From contig JAILNO010000208.1 of the NCBI GenBank assembly GCA_024691465.1, positions 1-8,333 of the forward strand: DNA of 8,333 bases. The letters run 5' to 3'. Each line of letters opens with the position of its first letter. Position 1 is the stretch's first letter. The notes under the pieces were generated by a model, which was not told the DNA's origin, did not search any database, and worked only from the letters and a program-made list of their open reading frames with translations. A program made the translations under genes and the position numbers. The DNA comes from Pseudobutyrivibrio sp. Lineage in GTDB: Bacteria; Bacillota_A; Clostridia; Lachnospirales; Lachnospiraceae. Below are positions 1 to 6,658 of this stretch, piece by piece.

Positions 1-528
1 ATCGGTATGACAGAGAGATCTATGGGATTGTCCATGAACGAAACTGATCCAGCTACTCTAGAGGAGGTGGCAGCTAAGTTAATGACATTAAAGGACAATG
101 TCAAGCTATATGATTCAGATTCTCCTAAGTCAGCTCTTATCTCAGGAGACTGTAGTGTAGGTGCTATCTGGTCAGCAGAGGCTGCCCTTGCAATGGATGA
201 GAATCCAAGTATCAAGGTGGTATATCCTACAGAAGGTGCATATGTATTCTTAGATAACTGGTGTGTGCCAAAGGGCGCTAAGAACTATGATAACGCTATG
301 ACTTTCATCAATTATATGCTTTCAGCTGATGCAGCCATGCTCAATATCGAGGATTTCCCATACCTTTGTCCTAATGATGCAGCTTTAGAGTTAATGGGAG
401 ATGATTATATCTCTAACGAGGCTAAGAATGTACCAGGAGAGGTAATCTCAGGTGGTGAGTTCGTTAAATATCTAGATACTGAGAGTCTGGCAATCTATGA
501 TGATATGTGGACTAAGCTTAAAGAATAA
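1..528 (+). CDS. PotD-like polyamine/amine ABC transporter substrate-binding protein, C-terminal part
   Basis: This is the last 175 codons of an extracytoplasmic solute-binding protein; the reading frame is open to the left edge, so the signal peptide and N-terminal lobe lie outside the window. The family normally has about 350 residues and delivers spermidine, putrescine or related amines to a PotABC-type permease. The visible part follows E. coli PotD closely: a NETDP segment near residue 13 of the fragment, then GAIW (Trp57, matching the polyamine-contacting Trp of IWNG in PotD), then VYPTEGAYVFLDN with Asp85 matching the amine-binding Asp of FWMDS, then the PKGAKN and FINYML segments. The second aromatic of that pocket appears as Phe instead of Trp. 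The retained Asp supports a cationic amine ligand, but which one is open. It ends 16 bases before the first OCD gene, so the two are probably co-transcribed. Family match is by memory and by eye. Confidence 0.88.
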   Translation: MGMTERSMGLSMNETDPATLEEVAAKLMTLKDNVKLYDSDSPKSALISGDCSVGAIWSAEAALAMDENPSIKVVYPTEGAYVFLDNWCVPKGAKNYDNAMTFINYMLSADAAMLNIEDFPYLCPNDAALELMGDDYISNEAKNVPGEVISGGEFVKYLDTESLAIYDDMWTKLKE

Positions 529-544
529 TTAAATGGAGGGGAAA

Positions 545-1699
545 ATGTATCCAGAAATTGATTTTTTATACTTGAATGAAGAAGACATGATAAAAGCTGG
601 GGTACTGGATGGTGCTAGCTGTATAGAGACTATGAGAGATACTTTATCCCTATTTGGCAAAAAGGACTTCCTACTGGGAGGTCCTAAAGCCAATGAACAT
701 GGTCTACAGATGAACTTCCCTCAGAAATCAGATATAGAAGGATTCCCATTAGATGATGGACCTGATAGGAGATTCATGGCAATGCCTGCATACTTAGGTG
801 GAAGATTCCATATAGCAGGACAGAAATATTATGGATCCAATAGTCATAATACTAAGCACGGATTGCCTAGATCTATTCTCATGGTAACCCTGTCGGATGT
901 GGAGACAGGGGCACCTAAGGCTATTATGTCTGCCAATTTATTATCAGCCATGAGGACAGGGGCTATGCCAGCCATGGCGGCTACATATCTAGCCAATAAG
1001 GATTCGAGAGTTCTTAGTTTGATAGGGCCTGGAGTTATTAATAAATGTGCACTGATATGTTACATGGAAGTGCTTCCTAATATTAGGGTGATTAAGCTAA
1101 GGGGTAGTTCGCCTAACTCTAAGACAGCCCTTGCCATGAAGGAGTTTATACATGAGAATTATCCTCAGGTGGAAGAGGTAATCATATGCAATTCCTTAGA
1201 GGAGGCCTGCAGAGATGCAGATGTGGTATCTGAGGCCATGTCAGTATCTAAGGAACATATGGAAGAGTTTAAGTTAGAGTGGTTTAAGAAGGGAGCTACA
1301 GTATTTAGTATGGGTTCCTTCTTATATCGTAAATACGATGACTTCTTAAATACGACCATGGTAGTTGATAACTATGGGATGTATGAGAAATATCTAAGTA
1401 ACTTCAAAGCGAGAGGACCAGTGGATGAGTTTGGTAATAAGCGTGAATGGGTTATTATGGGAATTCATTTCGTTCATCTGGTTGATACCAATAAGGTAGA
1501 TAGAAGCAAGGTTAAGAATATCTGTGACATAGTTAATGGAAGGGAAGAAGGTAGAACAAGCCATGATGAAATCGTTATGTGCTCTATAGGAGGCATGCCT
1601 ATTGAGGATCTTTCATGGGGCTATGACTGCTACCAGAGAGCGCTTGAGAAAGGTATTGGTAAAAAGCTTAAGCTGTGGGACGAACCTTACATGAGTTAA
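545..1699 (+). CDS. Ornithine cyclodeaminase/mu-crystallin family protein, first paralogue
   Basis: A 384-residue member of the OCD/mu-crystallin fold, whose members are cyclodeaminases, ketimine or pyrroline-2-carboxylate reductases and amino-acid dehydrogenases. Family marks are Lys94 in GQKYYGSN (equivalent to the substrate-carboxylate Lys of OCD), Arg137 in LLSAMRTGA, and a Rossmann loop GPGVIN at 161-166 in place of the usual GxGxQ. By hand alignment the catalytic Asp of OCD (GADSPGK-type segment) falls in GSFLYRK at about 257-263 and appears to be Phe, so true cyclodeaminase activity is doubtful. The start at 545 is chosen because GGAGGGG (535-541) lies just before it, and because the paralogue at 2081 begins with the same YPxIDF sequence; an ATG at 533 overlaps that ribosome site. 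Relatives are, from memory, labelled 'tyramine oxidase subunit B'; I do not treat that as proof of substrate. Cytosolic, no signal peptide. Confidence 0.85.
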   Translation: MYPEIDFLYLNEEDMIKAGVLDGASCIETMRDTLSLFGKKDFLLGGPKANEHGLQMNFPQKSDIEGFPLDDGPDRRFMAMPAYLGGRFHIAGQKYYGSNSHNTKHGLPRSILMVTLSDVETGAPKAIMSANLLSAMRTGAMPAMAATYLANKDSRVLSLIGPGVINKCALICYMEVLPNIRVIKLRGSSPNSKTALAMKEFIHENYPQVEEVIICNSLEEACRDADVVSEAMSVSKEHMEEFKLEWFKKGATVFSMGSFLYRKYDDFLNTTMVVDNYGMYEKYLSNFKARGPVDEFGNKREWVIMGIHFVHLVDTNKVDRSKVKNICDIVNGREEGRTSHDEIVMCSIGGMPIEDLSWGYDCYQRALEKGIGKKLKLWDEPYMS

Positions 1700-1793
1700 T
1701 TATCATCCAGACAATGGTTGATCGCATAACAATGGGGTTACAGCGAGAAGGAATAGTATAGGGGAATATGTTAAATCATTGTTGTCGGGAAAT

Positions 1794-1899
1794 GCTGATG
1801 GCTAGAATTAATTGCAGGTAGATGTGGTAGGACAATGGGGTCGGGGGGATATATGCTCCTTATATCTAATCCTACAATTAGCAATTTTTAGCCATCAGC
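1794..1899 (+). ncRNA. Candidate structured RNA element (long imperfect hairpin)
   Basis: An 11-base perfect inverted repeat (1794-1804, GCTGATGGCTA, with 1889-1899) encloses further nested pairings: AATTGC 1810-1815 with GCAATT 1881-1886, GTAGGA 1827-1832 with TCCTAC 1870-1875, and GATATA 1848-1853 with TATATC 1861-1866. The nested order fits one folded RNA domain of about 106 bases. A T-rich run follows (about 1901-1907), so it could end transcription of the upstream gene pair. Alternatively it is an aptamer-like leader domain or a small inverted-repeat element. Pairings were read by eye and no folding energy was computed. Confidence 0.4.
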
Positions 1900-1971
1900 T
1901 ATTTTTATGTCTGTACTTACTTAGGAGTAGTAATAAGCAAAAGGGAGTAGAAAAAAGGTAAATAGTAGTAA

Positions 1972-2000
1972 TTGTTATATGGTACTATTCGGGTTAAATT
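1972..2000 (+). promoter_or_regulatory. Weak sigma-70-type promoter candidate
   Basis: TTGTTA (1972-1977) and TAAATT (1995-2000) are separated by exactly 17 bases, and each matches its consensus hexamer at four of six positions. In an AT-rich region such a match arises easily by chance. If used, transcription would begin near 2007 and the terminator hairpin at 2018 would lie at the extreme 5' end of the transcript. A second weak candidate is TTGTTG (1779-1784) with TAGAAT (1803-1808) at 18-base spacing, which would put most of the structured region in the transcript. Confidence 0.22.
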
Positions 2001-2017
2001 AAGTACAAGAAATAGGC

Positions 2018-2056
2018 AACGGAGCCAGCAGATTATATGCTGGCTTCGTTTTTTAT
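2018..2056 (+). terminator. Rho-independent terminator directly before the second operon
   Basis: A 13-pair stem with one G-U pair is formed by 2018-2030 (AACGGAGCCAGCA) and 2038-2050 (TGCTGGCTTCGTT), with a seven-base loop GATTATA and a T-rich tail running through about 2056. This is a strong intrinsic terminator by shape. The AAAGGAGGG ribosome site of the next gene begins at 2066, leaving no room for a promoter in between. Any transcript of the downstream genes must therefore pass through it, which points to conditional termination (attenuation) and not only to a boundary between units. Confidence 0.8.
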
Positions 2057-2080
2057 TATATGTACAAAGGAGGGAAAATT

Positions 2081-3214
2081 ATGAGTTATCCAAAGATTGA
2101 TTTCATCTTTTTAAGCGAAGAGGAGATGATTAAAGCTGGAGTCAAAAATATGCCAGCCTGCATAGATACCATGGAGGATGTAATTAAATGCCTTAACGAA
2201 GGAGACTACGTAATGGGAGGTGAAAATCACAATTCTCATGGAAGCCAAGTATCCTTCCCTAAGGAGTCACCTTTTCCAAATATGCCACTTGATGAGGGAG
2301 ATGATAGAAGATTCATGGCTATGCCAGCTTATATCGGAGGTCCATTTGATATGGCAGGAATGAAATGGTATGGCAGCAATTCAAATAACAGGACCAAGGG
2401 ATTACCTAGATCCATCCTTACAGTAATGCTTAATGATAAGGACACTGGAGCACCCTTAGCCCTCATGTCAGCCAATATATTAAGCGCCATGAGAACAGGT
2501 GCAATCCCTGGAGTGGGAGCCAGATATTTGGCAAATAGGGACGCAATGGTATGTGGTATATGTGGTCCTGGAGTAATGGGAAAGACTTCACTGGAGGCAA
2601 TCATAACTAGCTGTCCAAATATAGAGGAGATTAAGGTAAAGGGCAGGGGCCAGAACTCCTTAGATAGCTTTATCGTATATGCGAAGGAGAAATATCCACA
2701 TATTAAGACTATAAGAGCAGTAGATACAGTGGAGGAGCTGGTAAGGGATACAGATGTAATATCCTTTGCTAATTCTGGAAATACTGATCCATCCACATAT
2801 CCATATGTTAAGTATGAATGGATTAAGAAGGGAGCTCTTATTATAGGGCTGAGTTGTTTTGACATGGATGATAAGGAGATGGCTAAGTGCAAACTGGTGG
2901 TGGATAACACTGCATTATATGAAGCCTGGGCAGAGGAATTTCCTTATCCATCCTTTGGAGCTAACAATATAATCGGATCTAAATTCACAGATATGATTCA
3001 TGATGGAATCATTTCTAAGGATGAGATGATAGATCTGGGAGACATTATTAAAGGTACTAAAAGGGACAGAGATTATGAAGATCAAATCGTAATTTTTTCC
3101 GTAGGAGGTATGCCTGTAGAAGATGTGGCATGGGGAAAGTATTGTTATGAAAATGCTATAAAACAGGGCTTAGGAACTCCTCTTAAGCTTTGGGACAAGC
3201 CTGACTTAGCCTAA
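2081..3214 (+). CDS. Ornithine cyclodeaminase/mu-crystallin family protein, second paralogue
   Basis: A 377-residue paralogue of the protein at 545-1699, similar along its whole length (shared RRFMAMPAY, KGLPRS or HGLPRS, SANxLSAMRTGA, GGMPxEDxxWG and LKLWD segments). It keeps Lys95 in GMKWYGSN, Arg138 in AMRTGA and a Rossmann loop GPGVMG at 162-167 followed by Lys. The position of the OCD catalytic Asp reads Phe260 in LSCFDMDD by hand alignment, as in the paralogue. The end of the second beta strand (VKGRG, about 186-190) lacks the acidic residue usual for NAD and carries basic ones, hinting at NADPH. The start at 2081 follows AAAGGAGGG (2066-2074); an in-frame ATG at 2060 lies in the terminator tail and is unlikely. 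It is first in the six-gene run, so it probably works with the dehydrogenase subunits. Imine reductase, pyrroline reductase or structural subunit are the main options. Confidence 0.86.
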   Translation: MSYPKIDFIFLSEEEMIKAGVKNMPACIDTMEDVIKCLNEGDYVMGGENHNSHGSQVSFPKESPFPNMPLDEGDDRRFMAMPAYIGGPFDMAGMKWYGSNSNNRTKGLPRSILTVMLNDKDTGAPLALMSANILSAMRTGAIPGVGARYLANRDAMVCGICGPGVMGKTSLEAIITSCPNIEEIKVKGRGQNSLDSFIVYAKEKYPHIKTIRAVDTVEELVRDTDVISFANSGNTDPSTYPYVKYEWIKKGALIIGLSCFDMDDKEMAKCKLVVDNTALYEAWAEEFPYPSFGANNIIGSKFTDMIHDGIISKDEMIDLGDIIKGTKRDRDYEDQIVIFSVGGMPVEDVAWGKYCYENAIKQGLGTPLKLWDKPDLA

Positions 3215-3242
3215 ATGTACATATAGAAAGGAGTCACAGATT

Positions 3243-3572
3243 ATGGCAGAAGCGAGAATTAAAGAGCATCCAATACTTGGAGTACAGGAAAAGGGAGAAA
3301 GAGTAATATTCACTTTCGATGGTAAGGAAGTGGAAGGATTCGAGGGAGAACCTATAGCTGCAGCTCTTAAGGCAGCAGGACTCATGGTTCACAGATATAC
3401 GAAAAAGGAGCACAAGCCTAGAGGAATCTTCTGTGCCATAGGTAGATGCACTGATTGTGTAATGGTGGTTGATGGAATACCTAATGTAAGGACCTGTATC
3501 ACTCCACTGAAACCAGGCATGGATGTGAGAACTCAGTACGGAGTGAGTGATAAGCCATTTGAGGAACAGTAG
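3243..3572 (+). CDS. [2Fe-2S] ferredoxin-like subunit of amine/amino-acid dehydrogenase (HcnA / SoxA N-terminal type)
   Basis: A 109-residue protein of the Fer2_4 type. It has the beta-rich start typical of the family (VIFTFDGKEVEGFEGEPIAAAL, about residues 21-42) and four cysteines Cys64, Cys69, Cys72 and Cys85 spaced C-x4-C-x2-C-x12-C, the ligand pattern of a plant-type [2Fe-2S] cluster in this family. In relatives it is either a separate small subunit (HcnA, gamma subunit of D-hydroxyproline dehydrogenase) or the N-terminal domain of the sarcosine oxidase alpha chain. Its role is electron transfer between the flavin subunits and an outside acceptor. A ribosome site AAAGGAG (3227-3233) precedes the ATG; the gene starts 28 bases after the second OCD gene and ends 14 bases before the FAD subunit. 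Cytosolic. Confidence 0.92.
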   Translation: MAEARIKEHPILGVQEKGERVIFTFDGKEVEGFEGEPIAAALKAAGLMVHRYTKKEHKPRGIFCAIGRCTDCVMVVDGIPNVRTCITPLKPGMDVRTQYGVSDKPFEEQ

Positions 3573-3586
3573 AAGGAGGCATAATT

Positions 3587-5164
3587 ATGAAAAGATACGA
3601 TCTAATTATTGTAGGTGCAGGTCCTTCTGGACTGTCGGCTGCAATTGAAGCTGCTAAAAGAGGATTACATGTAGTGGTATTCGATGAGAATGAGAAACCA
3701 GGAGGACAGCTGTTTAAACAGATTCATAAGTTCTTCGGTTCCAAGGAACACAGAGCTAAGGTTAGAGGATTCGTAATTGGAAAACAACTGTTAGATGAAG
3801 CAGATGAAGTAGGCGTAGAAGTAGTACTAAATGCCACTGTAATTGGCCTATATCAAGATAAGGAAGTGGTTGTAAAAATAGATGATGAAATACTGCATTA
3901 CAAGGGAGATTCGATAATTATTGCAACTGGAGCTGCTGAGAATATGGTTACATTTCCAGGCTGGACTCTACCTGGTGTAATAGGTGCTGGAGCTGCTCAG
4001 ACTATGATGAACTTACATGGCGTGAGACCTGGTCAGAGAGTACTGATGCTAGGTTCTGGAAATGTAGGATTGGTTGTATCATTTCAGCTTATGCAGTGTG
4101 GATGCGAAGTGGTCGCGCTGGTAGATGCAGCTCCTAGAGTGGGAGGATATGGTGTACATGCAGCCAAAGTGGCGCGTACAGGCGTACCTTTTTACCTATC
4201 TCATACAATCGTTGAGGCAGAGGGGGAGAGTGAGGTCACAGGAGTGACAATTGCCCAGGTGGATTCCTCATTCAAATTCATCCCTGGTACCGAGAAACAC
4301 TTCGATGTGGATACTATCTGTCTGGCTGTAGGACTCTCGCCTATGTCTCAGCTTCTCAAGATGGCAGGCTGCGAGATGGAGGACAATCCTAAGCGTGGAG
4401 GTCAGGTTCCTATCTGTGATGAATATGGCCGCACCTCAATCCCTGGCATATTCGTAGCTGGAGATGTGAGCGGTATAGAGGAAGCATCATCAGCTATGAT
4501 TGAGGGTAGGATGGCTGGTGTGGTGGCATCAGAGTTCCTAGGCTACGTGAGATCAGAGGAGATGGATGCAGAGCTCAATGTGCTAGAGGATGCGCTAGAA
4601 GGTCTCAGACAGGGCATGTTTGCACCTAAGAATAGAGGAAAGGAAATAGAGAAGACAGAGGAAGGTATAGATATTTCTAAGAATCTACTGCTCCATGGTT
4701 ATGTGTCAGATGATGAAATCGAAAGATATCCTGGTGTGACTCACAGAGTGGGAGTACATCCAGTGATGGAATGCACCCAGAATATCCCATGTAACCCATG
4801 TCAGGATGCATGCAAGAAGGGATGCATTTCCATCGGCTCTAATATTACTTCACTGCCTATCGTAGTGGATGGAAGTGAGTGTATCAATTGTGGCATGTGC
4901 GTGGCCAGCTGTTCGGGACAGGCTATTTTCTTAGTAGATGAGGATTGTGGTGATGGTACTGCTACAGTCACCCTTCCATATGAATTCCTACCACTTCCAG
5001 AGGTAGGAGCTAAGGGTAAGGGCTTAGGAAGAAACGGCCAGGAAGTATGTGATGCTCAGGTGGTTAGTGTTAAAAGCAATAAGGCATTTGATAAGACCAA
5101 TCTACTAACCATACGTGTTCCTAAGGAATATGCAATGAAGGCTAGATTTTTCAAGGCAGTGTAA
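3587..5164 (+). CDS. FAD-dependent oxidoreductase alpha subunit (HcnB/SoxA type) with C-terminal two-cluster [4Fe-4S] domain
   Basis: 525 residues. Residues 1 to about 320 form a two-dinucleotide-fold flavoprotein: FAD loop GAGPSG (10-15), ATGAAE (113-118), second Rossmann loop GSGNVG (156-161) and the closing GIFVAGDV (287-294). Relatives such as HcnB, the opine oxidase A subunit and sarcosine oxidase alpha carry a BFD domain at the C-terminus. Here that place is taken by a ferredoxin-like region with Cys402-x2-Cys405-x3-Cys409-x3-Cys413 and Cys432-x2-Cys435-x2-Cys438-x3-Cys442, plus Cys396, enough for two [4Fe-4S] clusters. The last cysteine of neither motif is followed by the usual proline. 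The BFD domain is the next gene. A perfect AAGGAGG (3573-3579) fixes the start. The likely job is to take electrons from the DAO subunit and pass them to a low-potential or NAD acceptor; the acceptor is not shown by the sequence. Confidence 0.9.
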   Translation: MKRYDLIIVGAGPSGLSAAIEAAKRGLHVVVFDENEKPGGQLFKQIHKFFGSKEHRAKVRGFVIGKQLLDEADEVGVEVVLNATVIGLYQDKEVVVKIDDEILHYKGDSIIIATGAAENMVTFPGWTLPGVIGAGAAQTMMNLHGVRPGQRVLMLGSGNVGLVVSFQLMQCGCEVVALVDAAPRVGGYGVHAAKVARTGVPFYLSHTIVEAEGESEVTGVTIAQVDSSFKFIPGTEKHFDVDTICLAVGLSPMSQLLKMAGCEMEDNPKRGGQVPICDEYGRTSIPGIFVAGDVSGIEEASSAMIEGRMAGVVASEFLGYVRSEEMDAELNVLEDALEGLRQGMFAPKNRGKEIEKTEEGIDISKNLLLHGYVSDDEIERYPGVTHRVGVHPVMECTQNIPCNPCQDACKKGCISIGSNITSLPIVVDGSECINCGMCVASCSGQAIFLVDEDCGDGTATVTLPYEFLPLPEVGAKGKGLGRNGQEVCDAQVVSVKSNKAFDKTNLLTIRVPKEYAMKARFFKAV

Positions 5165-5178
5165 AGGGGGTAGGAATC

Positions 5179-5517
5179 ATGAATAGTATTAATGATAGAA
5201 GTAGAGATATAGGTGAATTCGTACCTATGCCAGATGATGATATGTTGATTTGCAGATGTGAGGAGATTACTAAGGGAGAAATCAGAAAGGCAGTCCATGA
5301 GGGGATGTGGACTCTGACTGAGATTAGGAGATATCTAAGGACTGGTATGGGACTATGTCAGGGACAGACCTGCTCTAAACTGGTAAAGGGAATTGTTGCA
5401 AGAGAGCTGGGTATATCTCCTGCAGAGTTGGAACCAGCAACTAGCAGAGTTCCTATGAGACCTATTGAGATGAAGGTATTCGCCCACGAGGCAGATGAGT
5501 TAAAGGAGGCGAATTAA
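5179..5517 (+). CDS. Stand-alone BFD-type [2Fe-2S] protein of the dehydrogenase complex
   Basis: A 112-residue protein with a BFD-like [2Fe-2S] domain: Cys25-x-Cys27 in LICRCEEI and Cys60-x4-Cys65 in TGMGLCQGQTC. The MGxCQGxxC form is the one seen at the C-terminus of HcnB and opine oxidase A chains, as opposed to bacterioferritin-associated ferredoxin itself, so this is best read as the detached C-terminal domain of the alpha subunit. About 20 residues precede the domain and a PMRPIEM segment follows near 92-98, which in relatives is the end of the alpha chain. The gene begins 14 bases after the FAD subunit, behind AAAGGGGG (5163-5170), and its own end contains the ribosome site for the DAO subunit. 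Electron transfer or cluster relay within the complex is the inferred role. Confidence 0.9.
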   Translation: MNSINDRSRDIGEFVPMPDDDMLICRCEEITKGEIRKAVHEGMWTLTEIRRYLRTGMGLCQGQTCSKLVKGIVARELGISPAELEPATSRVPMRPIEMKVFAHEADELKEAN

Positions 5518-5518
5518 T

Positions 5519-6649
5519 ATGAAGAACACAGCAGAGGTTATTATTATCGGTGGTGGAATCATCGGATGCGCAGCTGCATACTATCTGGCCAAGAGAGGTG
5601 TCACAGATGTAATCGTGCTGGAGGGAAGCGACCATATTGGAAACGGTGGTTCCAGCAGAAATGGTGGTGGTGTAAGACAGTCAGGTCGCGATGTGAGAGA
5701 GCTACCTCTTGTAATGTATGGAATTAAGAATCTGTGGCCTACCCTATCAGAGGAGCTTGAGGTGGATTGTGAATACCATCAGGATGGCAATCTTAGACTG
5801 GGCAAGACTGAGAAGCATAGAGAGATTCTTACCAGGCTTGCAAATAATGCGAAGGGTGTAGGTCTGGATGTACGTATGATAGACGGGGATGAGGTAAGGC
5901 GAATTAACCCTTACTTATCAGAGGAGGTAATATGTGCCAGCTGGTGTCCGACAGATGGACATGCCAACCCTCTTACAACCACACTAGGTTACTATAAGAT
6001 GGCCAGAAGGATGGGAGTGAGATTCATCAGTGGAGAGCCAGTTAAGGAACTGAGACTCGTCAGAGGTAAGATACGTCAGGTAATTACTCCTAACAGCATA
6101 TACGAGGGTGAGAGTGTCCTGGTGGCTGCAGGTCTCGATTCAAGAGATATACTTACTTCGGTAGGAATCGATATTCCAATGACCAATTCATTATTAGAGT
6201 GCCTTGTAACTGAGGCTCAGCCTCACATGTTCGATCAGATGCTAGGTACAGCCGAGGCTGATTTCTACGGTCATCAGACCAAGCATGGTTCATTTGTATT
6301 CGGTGGCTCCTCTGGTCTTGAGAGATACAATAAGGACAATGGCATGGTATCTAATAGTTCCAAGACAGCACCATGTATCTGCAGAGGTATTATGAAGTAC
6401 TTCCCAGATCTTGCCAATGCTAAGATCGTAAGGACCTGGGCTGGCTGGATGGATGCATCGGCCGATGGTGTACCTGCCTTAGGCAAAGTGGACGAGATTA
6501 GTGGACTCTATGTGGCTTGCGCCTTCAATGGACATGGATTCGGAATTGCACCTGCTGTAGGCGAGCAGATGGCTAAGCTAATCACTACAGATACTACCGA
6601 TATAGATCTGTACGACCTGAGATACGATAGATATAAGGCTAAAATATAG
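5519..6649 (+). CDS. FAD-dependent DAO-family dehydrogenase, catalytic beta subunit (HcnC/SoxB type)
   Basis: 376 residues of the D-amino-acid oxidase (DAO) superfamily. It starts with the FAD fold GGGIIG (11-16) and the ribose-binding Glu35, followed by SSRNGGGVRQSG (45-56), DGHANP (146-151), a WAGWMDASADGVPALG segment (307-322) and the closing GHGFGIAPAVGE (338-349) that binds FAD. In HcnC, opine oxidase B, D-hydroxyproline dehydrogenase beta and sarcosine oxidase beta this chain oxidises the substrate C-N bond to an imine with hydride transfer to FAD. The substrate is not readable; glycine, D-amino acids, N-methyl or secondary amines and primary amines are all known or plausible for the family. 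It starts one base after the stop of the BFD gene, with AAAGGAGG (5502-5509) inside that gene, indicating tight translational linkage. No signal peptide, hence cytosolic. Full length for the family. Confidence 0.92.
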   Translation: MKNTAEVIIIGGGIIGCAAAYYLAKRGVTDVIVLEGSDHIGNGGSSRNGGGVRQSGRDVRELPLVMYGIKNLWPTLSEELEVDCEYHQDGNLRLGKTEKHREILTRLANNAKGVGLDVRMIDGDEVRRINPYLSEEVICASWCPTDGHANPLTTTLGYYKMARRMGVRFISGEPVKELRLVRGKIRQVITPNSIYEGESVLVAAGLDSRDILTSVGIDIPMTNSLLECLVTEAQPHMFDQMLGTAEADFYGHQTKHGSFVFGGSSGLERYNKDNGMVSNSSKTAPCICRGIMKYFPDLANAKIVRTWAGWMDASADGVPALGKVDEISGLYVACAFNGHGFGIAPAVGEQMAKLITTDTTDIDLYDLRYDRYKAKI

Positions 6650-6658
6650 AGGTATGTT

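Larger units (their letters stand above)
1700..2080 (+). promoter_or_regulatory. Non-coding leader region between the two OCD genes
   Basis: No convincing gene fits in these 381 bases. The region holds three copies of ACAATGG (1711-1717, 1729-1735, 1832-1838), one reverse-complement core CATTGT (1777-1782), a large imperfect hairpin (1794-1899), a short inverted repeat AATAGTA/TACTATT (1961-1967 and 1983-1989), and an intrinsic terminator (2018-2056) placed just before the ribosome site of the second OCD gene. AACAATG (1728-1734) can also pair with CATTGTT (1777-1783). This density of pairing and the terminator position suggest a cis-acting RNA leader that decides whether the six-gene run is transcribed. 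I could not match it to a riboswitch class I know; T-box, lysine and glycine signatures were looked for and not seen. Function is inferred. Confidence 0.5.

Noticed and set aside
1..528. PotD-like gene as a 5'-truncated pseudogene
   Set aside because: The frame is open to the first base of the window with family-consistent sequence throughout, so the missing half is simply outside the window.
533..547. ATG at 533 as the start of the first OCD gene
   Set aside because: This ATG runs into the GGAGGGG ribosome site. The next ATG at 545 is correctly spaced and gives the same N-terminus as the paralogue.
1799..1816. Possible sigma-54 promoter (TGGC ... TTGCA)
   Set aside because: The GG-to-GC distance is two bases longer than the strict spacing sigma-54 requires, and the segment sits in the arm of the hairpin.
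1790..1905. Hairpin region as a miniature inverted-repeat transposon
   Set aside because: The terminal repeats are only 11 perfect bases with nested internal pairing and no clear target-site duplication; an RNA structure explains the layout better, though genome-wide copy number was not testable.
1700..2056. Known leader classes: T-box, lysine or glycine riboswitch
   Set aside because: No T-box GGGTGGNACCGCG motif and no recognisable lysine or glycine aptamer core was seen by eye; a covariance-model search would be decisive.
2329..2910. Long reverse-strand open frame (193 codons) opposite the second OCD gene
   Set aside because: It lies wholly inside a well-supported gene and shows no recognisable family motif. 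The same holds for the shorter reverse-strand frames opposite the other genes (around 1165, 5056, 6274, 6508, 6988 and 7480).
3243..6649. Hydrogen cyanide synthase, or hydroxyproline degradation operon
   Set aside because: The subunit types match both, but the OCD pair and alcohol dehydrogenase do not fit cyanide synthesis, and no hydroxyproline epimerase or later pathway gene is visible. The family match alone cannot fix the substrate.
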